A DNA stretch of 40,097 nt from an uncultured Lachnospiraceae bacterium (GCA_910585075.1 CAJUED010000003.1:39771-79867), one strand, 5' to 3'. Counted from the stretch's first letter, positions 16,387 through 24,399 are shown. Made by a program: numbers and translations. Notes: generated from the sequence alone by a model not told the origin.

Positions 16387-16417
16387 AGTATCAGGATTAT
16401 GGAAAGGGGAAAACTTT

Positions 16418-17452
16418 ATGAAAAAAAATGTGAAAGTACTGGTTGGCACCTTCGCCTTGCTGCTGATATTTTTCGTGGCATTTCTCTTATCGCAGTTATC
16501 CCGGCGGGTTCCTCCAAATGATATTTCCGTCACAGGAAACACCGCAGGCAATTTGAATAACAGCGGCCTTTTTGCAGAATCGGAGGGCAAGGTTTATTTT
16601 TCAAATGCATATGATAACGGTTGTCTTTATTCAATGAATTCCGACGAGACCGAATTAAAAAAGCTGACCACCTCACCGGTAAACGCTATCAATGTGGGCG
16701 GCAAATTCCTTTACTATTACCTTGACAGTTCAAAGGGCGGCACGGGCCTGGGCTATGTAATCCGTACTTACGGCGTCTACCGCTCCAAATTAAACGGTAA
16801 AAATATCGAATGTCTGGACCGCAGCGCTTCCGTTACCATGCAGCTTGCAGGCGATTATATTTATTATCAGCACTACAACAATAAAGAATTCACCAAGCTC
16901 TATAAAGTAAAAACCGATAAATCTGAAAATGTAAAGGTATCGGACAGTATCATCAATCCGGCTGCATGTTATAATGGTGTTATTTATTTTAATGGTACGG
17001 AGAATGACCATTATCTCTATGCACTGGACACAAGAACAGATACCATATCAACTGTTTTTGAAGGAAACCTCTGGTATCCTGCTTACCAGTACGGATACAT
17101 ATATTATATGGACGTTTCCTCCAACTACCGTCTGTGCCGTTATTCCCTGTCAGAGAACGCTGTGGAAATACTCACGGACGACCGGGTGGATACCTTTAAC
17201 GTAGGCGAAAACTATATTTATTACCAGAAAAATTCAGCCACGGAACCGGCCCTGATGCGCATGAAGCTTGACGGAAGCAGCCCTGAGGTAGTTGCAATGG
17301 GCAATTATGAAAAAATCAATTTGACCTCAAATTACGCATACTTTAACGCCTTTGGCGAGACAACTCCGGTTTACCGCACTCCTGTAAACGGCTCTGTCAG
17401 TGTGACGCCTTTTACGGCTGCGGAGGAAGCTGCTCTGGCTAACAACAAATAA
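16418..17452 (+). CDS. Membrane-anchored DUF5050-type beta-propeller protein
   Basis: The 344-residue protein has a short basic N-terminus, one transmembrane helix (VLVGTFALLLIFFVAFLLSQ, about residues 7-26) and an extracellular region. That region is built of repeated units of about 40 residues with a pattern such as GKVYFSNAYDNGCLYSMNSD and NYIYYQKN. These YFS/YYY blade motifs match DUF5050 / WD40-like propellers. Likely a cell-surface binding or sensing protein; no enzymatic motif is seen. The ATG at 16418 has AGGGG 8 nt upstream and gives the normal anchor. It is monocistronic, with a hairpin at 17463-17521. Confidence 0.8.
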   Translation: MKKNVKVLVGTFALLLIFFVAFLLSQLSRRVPPNDISVTGNTAGNLNNSGLFAESEGKVYFSNAYDNGCLYSMNSDETELKKLTTSPVNAINVGGKFLYYYLDSSKGGTGLGYVIRTYGVYRSKLNGKNIECLDRSASVTMQLAGDYIYYQHYNNKEFTKLYKVKTDKSENVKVSDSIINPAACYNGVIYFNGTENDHYLYALDTRTDTISTVFEGNLWYPAYQYGYIYYMDVSSNYRLCRYSLSENAVEILTDDRVDTFNVGENYIYYQKNSATEPALMRMKLDGSSPEVVAMGNYEKINLTSNYAYFNAFGETTPVYRTPVNGSVSVTPFTAAEEAALANNK

Positions 17453-17462
17453 TAGCGAGACA

Positions 17463-17521
17463 AAAACAGATGTAATTAAAGAGTCAACAAGGAACTAGAC
17501 TTCTTCAATTACATCTGTTTT
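17463..17521. terminator. Convergent hairpin between DUF5050 and DUF6472 genes
   Basis: The arms at 17463-17477 (AAAACAGATGTAATT) and 17507-17521 are perfectly complementary over 15 bp, with a 29-nt loop. The stem ends in runs of A and T on both sides, so it can end transcripts from both directions. The right arm holds the last two codons and the stop codon of the DUF6472 gene. Confidence 0.7.
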
Positions 17522-17706
17522 CTCACTATCAAATATTCGTCTCCCGGCTGGTAATAGGGACAGTCCTTATAGGAATCGGACAAAAATTTTGCCATCTCGT
17601 CCTCATCCAAATCCACCTCACAGGTATAACATTCATAATCCTCATCATAGACAAAATTAGCACATTGCTCACAGTTTCCCACTGCAGTCTTTTCTTTCTT
17701 TTTCAT
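17509..17706 (-). CDS. DUF6472-type small cysteine-rich protein
   Basis: This 65-residue protein starts MKKKEKTAVGNCEQCANFVY and carries two CxxC-like pairs (NCEQC and the CYTC of YECYTCEVD) plus a DCPYYQPGDEY tail. The cysteine arrangement suggests a small zinc ribbon. The sequence fits DUF6472 of Clostridia as I remember it. Its function is not known. The ATG at 17706 has GAGGA 7 nt upstream. It lies downstream of folC across a repeat B copy and is probably co-transcribed. Confidence 0.75.
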   Translation of the reverse strand: MKKKEKTAVGNCEQCANFVYDEDYECYTCEVDLDEDEMAKFLSDSYKDCPYYQPGDEYLIVRKQM

Positions 17707-17739
17707 ATACCATTCCTCATTTTTTAATCTAACCCTTTC

Positions 17740-17816
17740 TGCTGTCAACAACCCGCAAATTTGAGCGCCAGCACAAATTTGTATGGTTAAAAAAATCTTT
17801 GATTTTTTTAACCTAT
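17740..17816 (-). repeat. Repeat B, copy between folC-like gene and DUF6472
   Basis: On the minus strand, just after the folC-like stop, comes a perfect hairpin GGTTAAAAAAATC / GATTTTTTTAACC. Then comes CAAATTTGTGCTGGCGC, then CAAATTTGCGGGTTGTTGAC and AGCAG. The same order occurs between the response regulator and kinase genes at 30676-30812. Confidence 0.75.
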
Positions 17817-19108
17817 TTTATCCCATGTACATCCTTGCCGACAATATTTTGATTCTTTTTTTCAGATATTTTTTCTACATACCGAATCAGATTTCCCAGG
17901 TAAGAAAAGCAGCCCACAGCAACAATAACCGTCTCTTTATCCGCCAAAAGAAATGCCAGCTCCACCGCTTCCTCCGCACTGTCTACCGCCGTCACATTGT
18001 CGTAATATTCCCTCACCGTACATGCCAGCTCATAAGAAGAAAGTCCCCTTTCTCCTTTGGTTGGAGCTGTCAGAATCTGTCCTGCCAATGGACAAATCCG
18101 CCTTAACATTTCTCCCGGCTCCATATCCTGCTGCATTCCTATGATAAATATAATCTTTCTGTCCGGAAAGTAAAAGCGGATTGTCTCCACGAGTTTCTCC
18201 GCACTATTTCCATCCCTGGCCCCATCTGCAATGAAATAAGGCTTCTTTGTCAGTATCTGGAAGCGCCCTGGCAAAGAACCCATAGACACCCTGGATAATC
18301 CCTTATAAACAGCCTTCTCAGGTATGGTAAATCCTTCCTCCCTCATTTTTTCAATGGTTTCAATAGCAGTTATCCCATTTTCAATCTGCCAGCTGCCCAA
18401 AAGAGAGAGTGTCAAATTTTTATATCCGCCACAAGAAAACACCTGTTTTTGAAAATTTCTTTTCACTCCGGTTGCATCTAAAACACTCGCTATTCCAAAC
18501 GAACTTTTTTCTCTTTCCACTTTTTCATGCGGCTCATCCATCAAACCTTTTCCAGAAAGCCCTCTGTAATCCCTAGCCCCAGAAGTGGACACACACGTCA
18601 GTATACCCGGAAATACAGAGATAAACTCAGGGATTTCTTCAGCCTCTATCTCCCAAAGTATGAGCTGACATTCTTTTTCCCTGAAAAAATGAAGGGCCAT
18701 TGCCATTTCAATTTCACATCTTGAAGGATGCTCGTTTCCCTCCTCGGTAAACTCCGCACAAAGCTCCTGCAAAAATGTCATTTGGTCCGCAAATTCCTTT
18801 TTGCTGATTGGCCGCCCATTGATTTGTATTATGTCCCTGAGCTCAAATAATGCAGGCGTAATATAACTTCCTGTGCGGTATCCGGCGGCCTTCAAAATCT
18901 CTGCAAGAATGCGGATCACAGAACTTTTACCGTTACCGCCTGTAACCAAAACAAAAGAAAGCTCCTTTCCCGGGTGTCCATGCTTCTCCGAACCAAACTT
19001 CTTCAAAAGTGGTCTAAGATGCGCCATCCTGCTGCCTGGTCTTCCCTTGTGCTTGTCAGGAACTCCCTTTAATCCTTCTATATAATCCATGGCCTCATGA
19101 AATGTCAT
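17813..19108 (-). CDS. Divergent FolC-like Mur ligase family protein
   Basis: The 431-residue protein aligns in layout with folylpolyglutamate/dihydrofolate synthases. It opens with DYIEGL near residue 8, a P-loop VLVTGGNGKSSVIRIL (about 53-68), then GSYITPALFELRDIIQING where FolC has its ligand motif. The classical FolC P-loop is GTNGKGS. The later DGAHN motif is DGARDGNSAEKL here, so a key His is missing, and the middle metal-binding/SxGxDH segment reads STSGARDYRGL. It may be an active but specialised paralogue or a degenerate one. GGGGGAAG lies just before the ATG. Family is fairly sure; activity as folate ligase is doubtful. Confidence 0.72.
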   Translation of the reverse strand: MTFHEAMDYIEGLKGVPDKHKGRPGSRMAHLRPLLKKFGSEKHGHPGKELSFVLVTGGNGKSSVIRILAEILKAAGYRTGSYITPALFELRDIIQINGRPISKKEFADQMTFLQELCAEFTEEGNEHPSRCEIEMAMALHFFREKECQLILWEIEAEEIPEFISVFPGILTCVSTSGARDYRGLSGKGLMDEPHEKVEREKSSFGIASVLDATGVKRNFQKQVFSCGGYKNLTLSLLGSWQIENGITAIETIEKMREEGFTIPEKAVYKGLSRVSMGSLPGRFQILTKKPYFIADGARDGNSAEKLVETIRFYFPDRKIIFIIGMQQDMEPGEMLRRICPLAGQILTAPTKGERGLSSYELACTVREYYDNVTAVDSAEEAVELAFLLADKETVIVAVGCFSYLGNLIRYVEKISEKKNQNIVGKDVHGIK

Positions 19109-19292
19109 ACTTCCCCCTGATGTAGTATTTCCTGCAAAAACTTCCTGCTGAAAATTTGAGATTTTTATATTTCTTTCCGTTTTTTGTATAAATCCCTTTT
19201 TTCATCCCATACTGATACTGTGAAAATAAATTTTCAAAGACAAATTTATGCTAACACCTGAATTTGCAGGACGTTGGCGCCGAAAGAATACA

Positions 19293-19694
19293 ATGATGAA
19301 AACATTTTTGAAAAACTTTTTAAAATGCGGCTTTTTTGGCTGGTGCCTTGAAATCATATTTACCGCCCTGCTCTCCCTGCAAAAGCGGGATATGCGCCTG
19401 ATGGGACAGACATCCCTCTGGATGTTTCCCATCTATGGCTGTGCAAGCCTGCTCTCACCTCTGTTTAAGGGACTGAAAAACATGCCTTCTTATATAAGGG
19501 GAAGCGTCTATGCACTGTGCATCTTCGCCGGGGAATATCTCACCGGAAATCTCTTAAGTAAACATAAGCTCTGTCCCTGGAACTATGAAGGCTCCCGCTG
19601 GCATGTCCGCAAGGTTGTCCGATTAGACTACTTTCCCAACTGGTTCCTTGCCGGGCTCCTGTTTGAAAAACTCCTGTCACAGGAAAACACTTGA
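19293..19694 (+). CDS. CmpB-like (PF06541) small membrane protein
   Basis: This protein of 133 residues is annotated in related genomes as putative ABC transporter permease (ABC_trans_CmpB). It has hydrophobic helices FFGWCLEIIFTALLSL and a pair around residues 45-85, with the family-like MGQTSLWMFPIYG and CPWNYEG motifs. It lacks EAA loops and no ATPase is near, so transport is unproven. The start is uncertain: ATG at 19293 has only a weak GAAAG, and an in-frame ATG at 19248 would add 15 residues. It converges with the PH-domain gene, one base apart. Confidence 0.72.
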   Translation: MMKTFLKNFLKCGFFGWCLEIIFTALLSLQKRDMRLMGQTSLWMFPIYGCASLLSPLFKGLKNMPSYIRGSVYALCIFAGEYLTGNLLSKHKLCPWNYEGSRWHVRKVVRLDYFPNWFLAGLLFEKLLSQENT

Positions 19695-19695
19695 T

Positions 19696-20070
19696 TTACT
19701 CGTCATCATCCATATCATCCACTTCAGCGCCAATATTCAGTGTATTTAATGTACGCCGTTTCATCCGGGCCTGTTCTGATGCTTCAAGAATAAAGTTCTT
19801 AACCTCTTTGGCATGCCTGATATGGGACAAAACCAATTTAGGATGCGTCGTGTCGCCAGTATAGCAGACCACCGTTCCTATCCCCACCAGCCGCTCTGCA
19901 AAAGAAGTAACCAGCTCCACGTCCTGCACCTTATACATATAACAGTCGTTTTCCACCTTTTTTAAAAGGCCGCTGTCTATGGTAATCATATTTTCTTTTA
20001 CATAGTACTGGGTGAAGGTAAAGGGGAGGCCTAAAAATAACCACCGTTTTCTTTCTGTAAATTCTGCCAT
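19696..20070 (-). CDS. PH-domain-like protein (bPH / DUF304 type)
   Basis: This 124-residue soluble protein is a bacterial PH-like domain: RKRWLFLGLPFTFTQYYVKE opens the first strands, followed by ITIDSGLLKKVENDCYMYKV and the VELVTSFAERLVGIGTV segment found in YdbS/YdbT-type domains. The usual transmembrane helices are absent. The C-terminus is acidic (EVDDMDDDE). AAGGAG lies 9 nt before the ATG. Function unknown; such domains often act as membrane-associated binding modules. Confidence 0.75.
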   Translation of the reverse strand: MAEFTERKRWLFLGLPFTFTQYYVKENMITIDSGLLKKVENDCYMYKVQDVELVTSFAERLVGIGTVVCYTGDTTHPKLVLSHIRHAKEVKNFILEASEQARMKRRTLNTLNIGAEVDDMDDDE

Positions 20071-20461
20071 GCTTCAATTCTCCTTCCATTCTTTTGTGTG
20101 TAATAATAAACAAATCTTTGTCTTCTATAAAGAGTTTTTCTATTTTCTATCATATACGACATTAGAAATTTTGTTTCCTATATCTTACCACATTATCTTT
20201 CGGATAGGTATCATTAATAATTCCCTGATTCATAAAACTTTCAACCATAACCTTGCTTCTACCGTAACGTCGAGGCCTATGGCATCCACCGGAGGCCTAA
20301 TGTTTTCCTCCTGTGAAAGCCACGGTGTAAAATCAAGGGTCTCATGAGACCATACCGTTAAAGGATCCTCTCATTGCCTGATATCAAAAAGAAGCGGACA
20401 CCTTCATCCTCTATGCACAAGCTATTCTTTAACGTTTACATCCTTCCGGGCCGGAAATTTA
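20071..20461. other. 391-bp intergenic stretch
   Basis: Apart from the DUF4268-like fragment at 20230-20370, I see only AT-rich DNA forming the leader of the PH-domain gene (20071-20200), and no obvious terminator for the flavodoxin-type gene that ends at 20462. Confidence 0.5.
20230..20370 (-). pseudogene. Remnant of a DUF4268-like protein
   Basis: A stop-to-stop minus frame reads EDPLTVWSHETLDFTPWL, then SQEENIRPPVDAIGLDVTVEA before drifting and ending. This resembles the N-terminus of DUF4268-type proteins (pattern xVWxHExxDFTxWLxxxENxxxLxxAIGLD). No start codon, ribosome site or downstream domain is present, so it is a broken fragment. It is the only sign of lost accessory genes in this gap. 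Confidence 0.55.
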
Positions 20462-21097
20462 TTACTTGCCCGCTAACCGCTTCCCAATCTCAAATGCGTT
20501 CTCTAAATCCTTTGGAAACTGTTCTTCGTGGCGACAACGTTTGGCGTCCTCATCAAACTGTCCTGCCTGGAATTTAGAATAATCGTCAAATTGAAGCGTA
20601 TCCGTAGCCAAATAATATTCCGTTGTTCCGCCAAATTTTTTTAATAAATTGGTATTGCTCTCAAAAATTGGCTTATACATTTCCGCATATTTATCGTTAA
20701 CATTCATCGTAAAGAAAAATGCGGCATTAATCCGGCCTTCATAAAGCTGTCTGCTATAATCATCATAGGTCATGGCAGGGAAATACAGACGTTCCAGGAA
20801 ACAACGCATCTGACCTGTAACATCACCTAAATAAATCGGACTTCCCAATACAAGAGCCTCTGCATTATGCACCTTTTCAAGCACGGATGCCAAATCGTCT
20901 TTCATATAACATTTGCACGGAACAGAGTTCTTGCGTTTGCACCCAAAGCAGCTAATGCACCCCCGATATTTCAAATCATACAGATTAATCAACTCTGTTT
21001 CTGCTCCGACAGATTCCGCTCCCTTTAGGGCCTGCTGCAACAGTTGTGCCGTATTCCGGTTTTTTCTGGGACTTCCATTTATCGCTATCACTTTCAT
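20462..21097 (-). CDS. NAD(P)H-dependent FMN reductase / iron-sulfur flavoprotein-like
   Basis: The 211-residue flavodoxin-fold protein begins MKVIAINGSPRKNRNTAQLL, whose SPRKNxNT loop binds the FMN phosphate. A Cys cluster follows at about residues 50-66 (GCISCFGCKRKNSVPC), as in IsfD/iron-sulfur flavoproteins. VLGSPIYLGDVTGQMRCFLE is the second flavin contact. It probably moves electrons between reduced pyridine nucleotide or ferredoxin and small acceptors. It follows the EFR1 gene by 73 bp and is likely in the same Rrf2-controlled transcript. Confidence 0.88.
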   Translation of the reverse strand: MKVIAINGSPRKNRNTAQLLQQALKGAESVGAETELINLYDLKYRGCISCFGCKRKNSVPCKCYMKDDLASVLEKVHNAEALVLGSPIYLGDVTGQMRCFLERLYFPAMTYDDYSRQLYEGRINAAFFFTMNVNDKYAEMYKPIFESNTNLLKKFGGTTEYYLATDTLQFDDYSKFQAGQFDEDAKRCRHEEQFPKDLENAFEIGKRLAGK

Positions 21098-21170
21098 TTC
21101 CTTATACCCCTCACCAAATAATTTTCAATCAATCCACTGCTTCTCAAAAAACTTCCGCATACATCCCTGA

Positions 21171-21938
21171 CTAAAGGAAGATTTCGTTTTCCTTTTTTAC
21201 CGTACAAACCTTTTTCATTGCCAGCGCTGCGGCTGAAACCGCCATAGCATTTACTTTCCTTGCAGACTCAGGGCACCGAACAACACATCTCATACACGAA
21301 ATACACTTTTTAGAATCAGCCTCCTTTATATTTTCCCTGCTGATTGCCTGTGCCGGACAGTCTTTGGCACACAAACCACAGGCCGTACAATTTTTGTCAG
21401 CTTTTGGAACCAGGCCTGCTCCGCCAGCCTTTTTATATGGACGATTTCCCGGAACTTTGAGCTGCAATGATTTGGCGTCTCTGTTTTGCAGCTTGCCCGA
21501 AATCTTCTTTGCAAAATCCTGCAGTTCCCTGACATCCTGTACATCCGGCCTTCCGGCAGCATATTGATGCATAATGGAATGTTCCGCTATCGCAGTAACT
21601 GCCGCCACCACATAGAACCCGCATTTCTCTGTGATATCCTGCATTTCCACAAGAGTATCCTCATAGGCCCGGTTCCCGTACACACAGACCAAAATACACC
21701 GGGCATGATTGCCATGTATCTGTCCAAGCCTCTTTGCCGCAAGTTCCGGTACACGTCCACCATAAGAAGGGATTGCAATCAGTGCCACATCATCTTCCTG
21801 AAATTCAATCTTTGAATAATCCTTTCCCGCATCAGTGAGATCCACACTGTCTGCATGCTCTCCCCATTCCCCGGCAAGTGCATCCGCTACTTTCTGTGTT
21901 CCGCCGGTCGGGCTGAAAACGACTTTTACATACCTCAT
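21171..21938 (-). CDS. EFR1-type protein: flavodoxin domain fused to 2x[4Fe-4S] ferredoxin
   Basis: In this 255-residue protein, residues 1-150 form a flavodoxin-like domain with the FMN loop VVFSPTGGTQKVADAL. A ferredoxin domain with CTACGLCAKDCP and CISCMRCVVRCP (about residues 180-225) gives two [4Fe-4S] clusters. This fusion is the EFR1 family. It would shuttle electrons in the cytoplasm. AGGAGG lies 7 nt before the ATG. Its promoter carries a 16-bp palindrome in the -35/-10 spacer, and a Rrf2-family gene is divergent, so it is likely the repressor's target. Confidence 0.92.
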   Translation of the reverse strand: MRYVKVVFSPTGGTQKVADALAGEWGEHADSVDLTDAGKDYSKIEFQEDDVALIAIPSYGGRVPELAAKRLGQIHGNHARCILVCVYGNRAYEDTLVEMQDITEKCGFYVVAAVTAIAEHSIMHQYAAGRPDVQDVRELQDFAKKISGKLQNRDAKSLQLKVPGNRPYKKAGGAGLVPKADKNCTACGLCAKDCPAQAISRENIKEADSKKCISCMRCVVRCPESARKVNAMAVSAAALAMKKVCTVKKENEIFL

Positions 21939-21979
21939 ATCATATCCTCCTGTAATTTTTAATACTACATCATATCTTT

Positions 21980-22008
21980 AGTATACAGCACGTTACCTGT
22001 AACGTCAA
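21980..22008 (-). promoter_or_regulatory. EFR1 promoter
   Basis: On the minus strand TTGACG (22003-22008) and TATACT (21980-21985) are exactly 17 bp apart. Confidence 0.85.
21990..22005. promoter_or_regulatory. Operator palindrome in the EFR1/Rrf2 control region
   Basis: ACGTTACCTGTAACGT is a perfect 16-bp inverted repeat. It occupies the EFR1 promoter spacer and overlaps its -35, and it ends 6 bp before the Rrf2 gene's own -35. A bound dimer would block EFR1 transcription and could also affect the regulator gene. The Rrf2-family protein encoded next to it is the best candidate ligand. Confidence 0.85.
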
Positions 22009-22010
22009 GA

Positions 22011-22039
22011 TTTACACCTTCCGCTTTTTGTGATAATAT
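22011..22039 (+). promoter_or_regulatory. Promoter of the Rrf2-family regulator
   Basis: TTTACA (22011-22016) and TAATAT (22034-22039) are spaced 17 bp apart, 22 bp before the ATG. The transcript would have almost no leader beyond the SD. Confidence 0.65.
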
Positions 22040-22060
22040 TTAGAAAATGGGAGGATTGTC

Positions 22061-22489
22061 ATGCACTTAAGTACAAAATATTCTATCGCTGTCCATTGTC
22101 TGATTTTTATTTCGGAATATAGCGAAAACACAAAAGTAACAAGCGAACTGCTGGCATGTTCTGCCGGATGCAACCCTGTTACGGTCAGAAACATTATCAG
22201 TTCTTTAAAAAAGAATGGTATCCTTTCTGTAAAATTTGGAACAGGCGGTGCAGCTATTAACTGTCCTTTGAACGAAATTACACTATATCGCATTTATTCT
22301 GCCATAGAACCGGATTTCCTCTCAAAATTGATTGGGCTCCACTCCGCCCCTTCGCCCTTCTGCCCGGTTGGACGGAATATCCATAAAATCTTAGACACCT
22401 CCTATGAGCAAGTGCGCAATGATTTACGCAAAAGCCTTCAATCCATTACCATGGAAGATATCATAAAAGAATACCATAATGTCCAATAG
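22061..22489 (+). CDS. Rrf2-family transcriptional regulator (YwnA-like)
   Basis: This 142-residue winged-helix protein opens MHLSTKYSIAVHCLIFI and has the recognition helix in CNPVTVRNIISSLKKNGIL. The three-Cys Fe-S site of IscR/NsrR proteins is absent; only one Cys lies in SAPSPFCPVGRNIH, as in YwnA-type members. It therefore may sense thiol or electrophile stress rather than bind a cluster. GGGAGG lies 6 nt before the ATG. It is divergent from the EFR1 gene with the operator between them, and is followed by a nitroreductase. Confidence 0.9.
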   Translation: MHLSTKYSIAVHCLIFISEYSENTKVTSELLACSAGCNPVTVRNIISSLKKNGILSVKFGTGGAAINCPLNEITLYRIYSAIEPDFLSKLIGLHSAPSPFCPVGRNIHKILDTSYEQVRNDLRKSLQSITMEDIIKEYHNVQ

Positions 22490-22544
22490 GCAGCAAACAC
22501 CGCCGGATAAATCATTTTCAATACTATCACATATTCAAAATTCA

Positions 22545-22573
22545 TTGAAAGCCCTGCGCTGATATGCTATGAT
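22545..22573 (+). promoter_or_regulatory. Nitroreductase promoter
   Basis: TTGAAA (22545-22550) and TATGAT (22568-22573) have a 17-bp spacer. The predicted transcript has a leader of about 105 nt. Confidence 0.75.
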
Positions 22574-22596
22574 AGTTACGTAGCCAAATATCACAC

Positions 22597-22664
22597 GCCC
22601 ACGCGTATTTCGTATGGGCTTATCAAACCGGACTCCTGCACATTTTGCAGTTGCAAGTCCGGTT
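22597..22664 (+). promoter_or_regulatory. Structured leader of the nitroreductase gene
   Basis: Two hairpins lie between promoter and start: GCCCA/TGGGC (22597-22619) and a longer one with 9-bp outer arms AACCGGACT (22626-22634) and AGTCCGGTT (22656-22664) enclosing CTGCA/TGCAG. There is no U-run, so control, if any, would be translational. I do not recognise a known riboswitch class. Confidence 0.5.
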
Positions 22665-22686
22665 CCAATTAAACAGGAGTGTGCTT

Positions 22687-23229
22687 ATGACCGCAAAAGA
22701 CTGTATCAAAGAACGCAGAAGTATCCGTAAGTTCAAGGCTGACCCGGTAGATCACGCCTTGCTTTCCGAAATCATTGAAACCGCATCCTATGCTCCAAGC
22801 TGGAAGCATACGCAGATTACCCGCTATATTGCAGTGGAAGGGGAATTAAAAGACAAAGTTGCCGCCCAGTGTACCGCGGCATATCCTAAGAATGGAGAAA
22901 TCATTGCACAGGCCCCCTTGCTGATTGCCGTTACCTATATTAAAGGAAGAAGCGGTTTTGAGCGGGATGGTTCCTATTCCACTAACAGAGAAGGTTCCTG
23001 GCAGATGTTTGACGCCGGGATTGCTGCTCAGACTTTCTGTCTTGCAGCCTGGGACAAAGGGCTTGGCAGTGTCATCATGGGAATCTTTGATGAAGAAAAG
23101 GCTGCTTCCTTATTAAATGTTCCGGAAGAAAGAGATGTAGTTGCCCTTATTCCCGTAGGTTACCCGGACGAGGCGCCAAACGCCCCCAGAAGAAAACCTG
23201 TGGAAGAATTGTTATCATTTCAAAGTTAA
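22687..23229 (+). CDS. Nitroreductase family flavoprotein
   Basis: This 180-residue protein has the FMN-binding CIKERRSIRKFKADPVD at its N-terminus and LGSVIMGIFDEEKAASLL with the typical C-terminal VALIPVGYPDE motif. Such homodimeric FMN enzymes reduce nitro compounds, quinones or flavins with NAD(P)H in the cytoplasm. AGGAG lies 7 nt before the ATG at 22687. Its own promoter lies upstream, and its neighbours are flavin redox genes and the Rrf2 regulator, suggesting a shared stress function. A U-rich hairpin at about 23324-23357 probably ends the transcript. Confidence 0.92.
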   Translation: MTAKDCIKERRSIRKFKADPVDHALLSEIIETASYAPSWKHTQITRYIAVEGELKDKVAAQCTAAYPKNGEIIAQAPLLIAVTYIKGRSGFERDGSYSTNREGSWQMFDAGIAAQTFCLAAWDKGLGSVIMGIFDEEKAASLLNVPEERDVVALIPVGYPDEAPNAPRRKPVEELLSFQS

Positions 23230-23323
23230 AAAGTTATGGTAAATTCGTTCAGGCAAGCACTGCTGAAGGATTTGCCAACAAAGCAACAAGTACTGCCAGG
23301 CTTTGCAAGGCGTCTTGTTGATT

Positions 23324-23357
23324 CAAAAAATCGGAGAGTTTTCCTCTTCGATTTTTT
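23324..23357 (+). terminator. Terminator of the nitroreductase transcript
   Basis: The arms AAAAAATCG and CGATTTTTT, with an imperfect GAGAG/CTCTT extension and TTTT loop, make an A/T-flanked hairpin about 95 bp after the stop codon. Confidence 0.6.
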
Positions 23358-23455
23358 ATGGGAATCAAAACGTCCTCTCGCTTCGCCAATCCTCCGGTTC
23401 ATGTGAGGAAAGGCTGCGAAAAGTGAAAAGAATTCAGTAATTAATATGTGCGGAA

Positions 23456-23484
23456 AACTGCGCAGAAATGAGGTTAAATATATG
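23456..23484 (+). repeat. Repeat A, partial copy before pyrB
   Basis: ACTGCGCAGAAATGAGGTTA, continuing AATATATG, shares the CGCAGAAATGAGG core with the other repeat A copies. Its GAGG serves as the pyrB ribosome site. Confidence 0.65.
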
Positions 23485-24399
23485 AGACATCTTATGAATC
23501 CTCTGGATTTCACCGTAGAAGAACTACACCGGCTTTTTGACCTGGCAAATGATATTGAAGACCACATGGACAAGTATGCCCATGCCTGTGCAGGCAAAAA
23601 ACTGGCCACCTGTTTTTATGAACCCAGCACACGCACCAGGCTCAGCTTTGAAGCCGCTATGCTGAACTTAGGCGGAAATGTAATCGGATTTTCGGAAGCC
23701 AGTTCATCCTCCGCTGCCAAGGGAGAAAGCGTATCCGATACCATCCGGGTCATCTCCTGCTTTGCGGATATCTGTGCCATGCGCCATCCCAAGGAAGGGG
23801 CGCCTATGGTTGCCGCAAGCCGTTCCTCCATTCCGGTCATCAATGCCGGTGACGGCGGCCACCAACATCCCACCCAGACCCTTACCGACCTTCTGACCAT
23901 CCGCTCCTTAAAAGGACGGCTTGACAACTTCACCATTGGTCTTTGTGGGGACTTAAAATTTGGGCGCACCGTCCATTCCTTAATCAATGCGCTGGTTCGT
24001 TATGAGGGGATCAAATTTATTTTTATATCCCCCAGAGAACTGATGGTACCCGATTATGTCACCGATATGTTAAAAGAAAAGAATATCCCCTACGAGGAGG
24101 TTATCCGTCTGGATGACGTTATGCCAAAGCTTGACCTTCTGTATATGACAAGGGTACAGAAGGAGCGTTTCTTTAATGAGGAGGATTATGTCAGACTGAA
24201 GGATTTTTATATCCTTGATAAAACCAAAATGAAGCTGGCCAAGCCTGATATGCTGGTGCTCCACCCTCTCCCAAGAGTCAATGAGATTTCCGTGGAGGTG
24301 GACGAGGACCCAAGAGCCGCCTATTTTAAACAGGTGCAATACGGCGTATATGTCAGAATGGCTCTTATTTTAACGTTGCTGAATATCCAGGTTGATTAA
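23482..24399 (+). CDS. pyrB: Aspartate carbamoyltransferase catalytic chain
   Basis: This 305-residue enzyme makes carbamoyl-aspartate in pyrimidine biosynthesis. The carbamoyl-phosphate loop FYEPSTRTRLSFEAAM is near residue 48, SSSAAKGESVSDT carries the 80s loop, and GDGGHQHPTQTLTDLLTI and HPLPRVNE are active-site motifs. Length matches the E. coli subunit. The ATG at 23482 has GAGG 8 nt upstream. It is followed 115 bp later by pyrI, so the enzyme is probably the allosteric dodecamer. The other pyr genes are not in the window. Confidence 0.97.
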   Translation: MRHLMNPLDFTVEELHRLFDLANDIEDHMDKYAHACAGKKLATCFYEPSTRTRLSFEAAMLNLGGNVIGFSEASSSSAAKGESVSDTIRVISCFADICAMRHPKEGAPMVAASRSSIPVINAGDGGHQHPTQTLTDLLTIRSLKGRLDNFTIGLCGDLKFGRTVHSLINALVRYEGIKFIFISPRELMVPDYVTDMLKEKNIPYEEVIRLDDVMPKLDLLYMTRVQKERFFNEEDYVRLKDFYILDKTKMKLAKPDMLVLHPLPRVNEISVEVDEDPRAAYFKQVQYGVYVRMALILTLLNIQVD

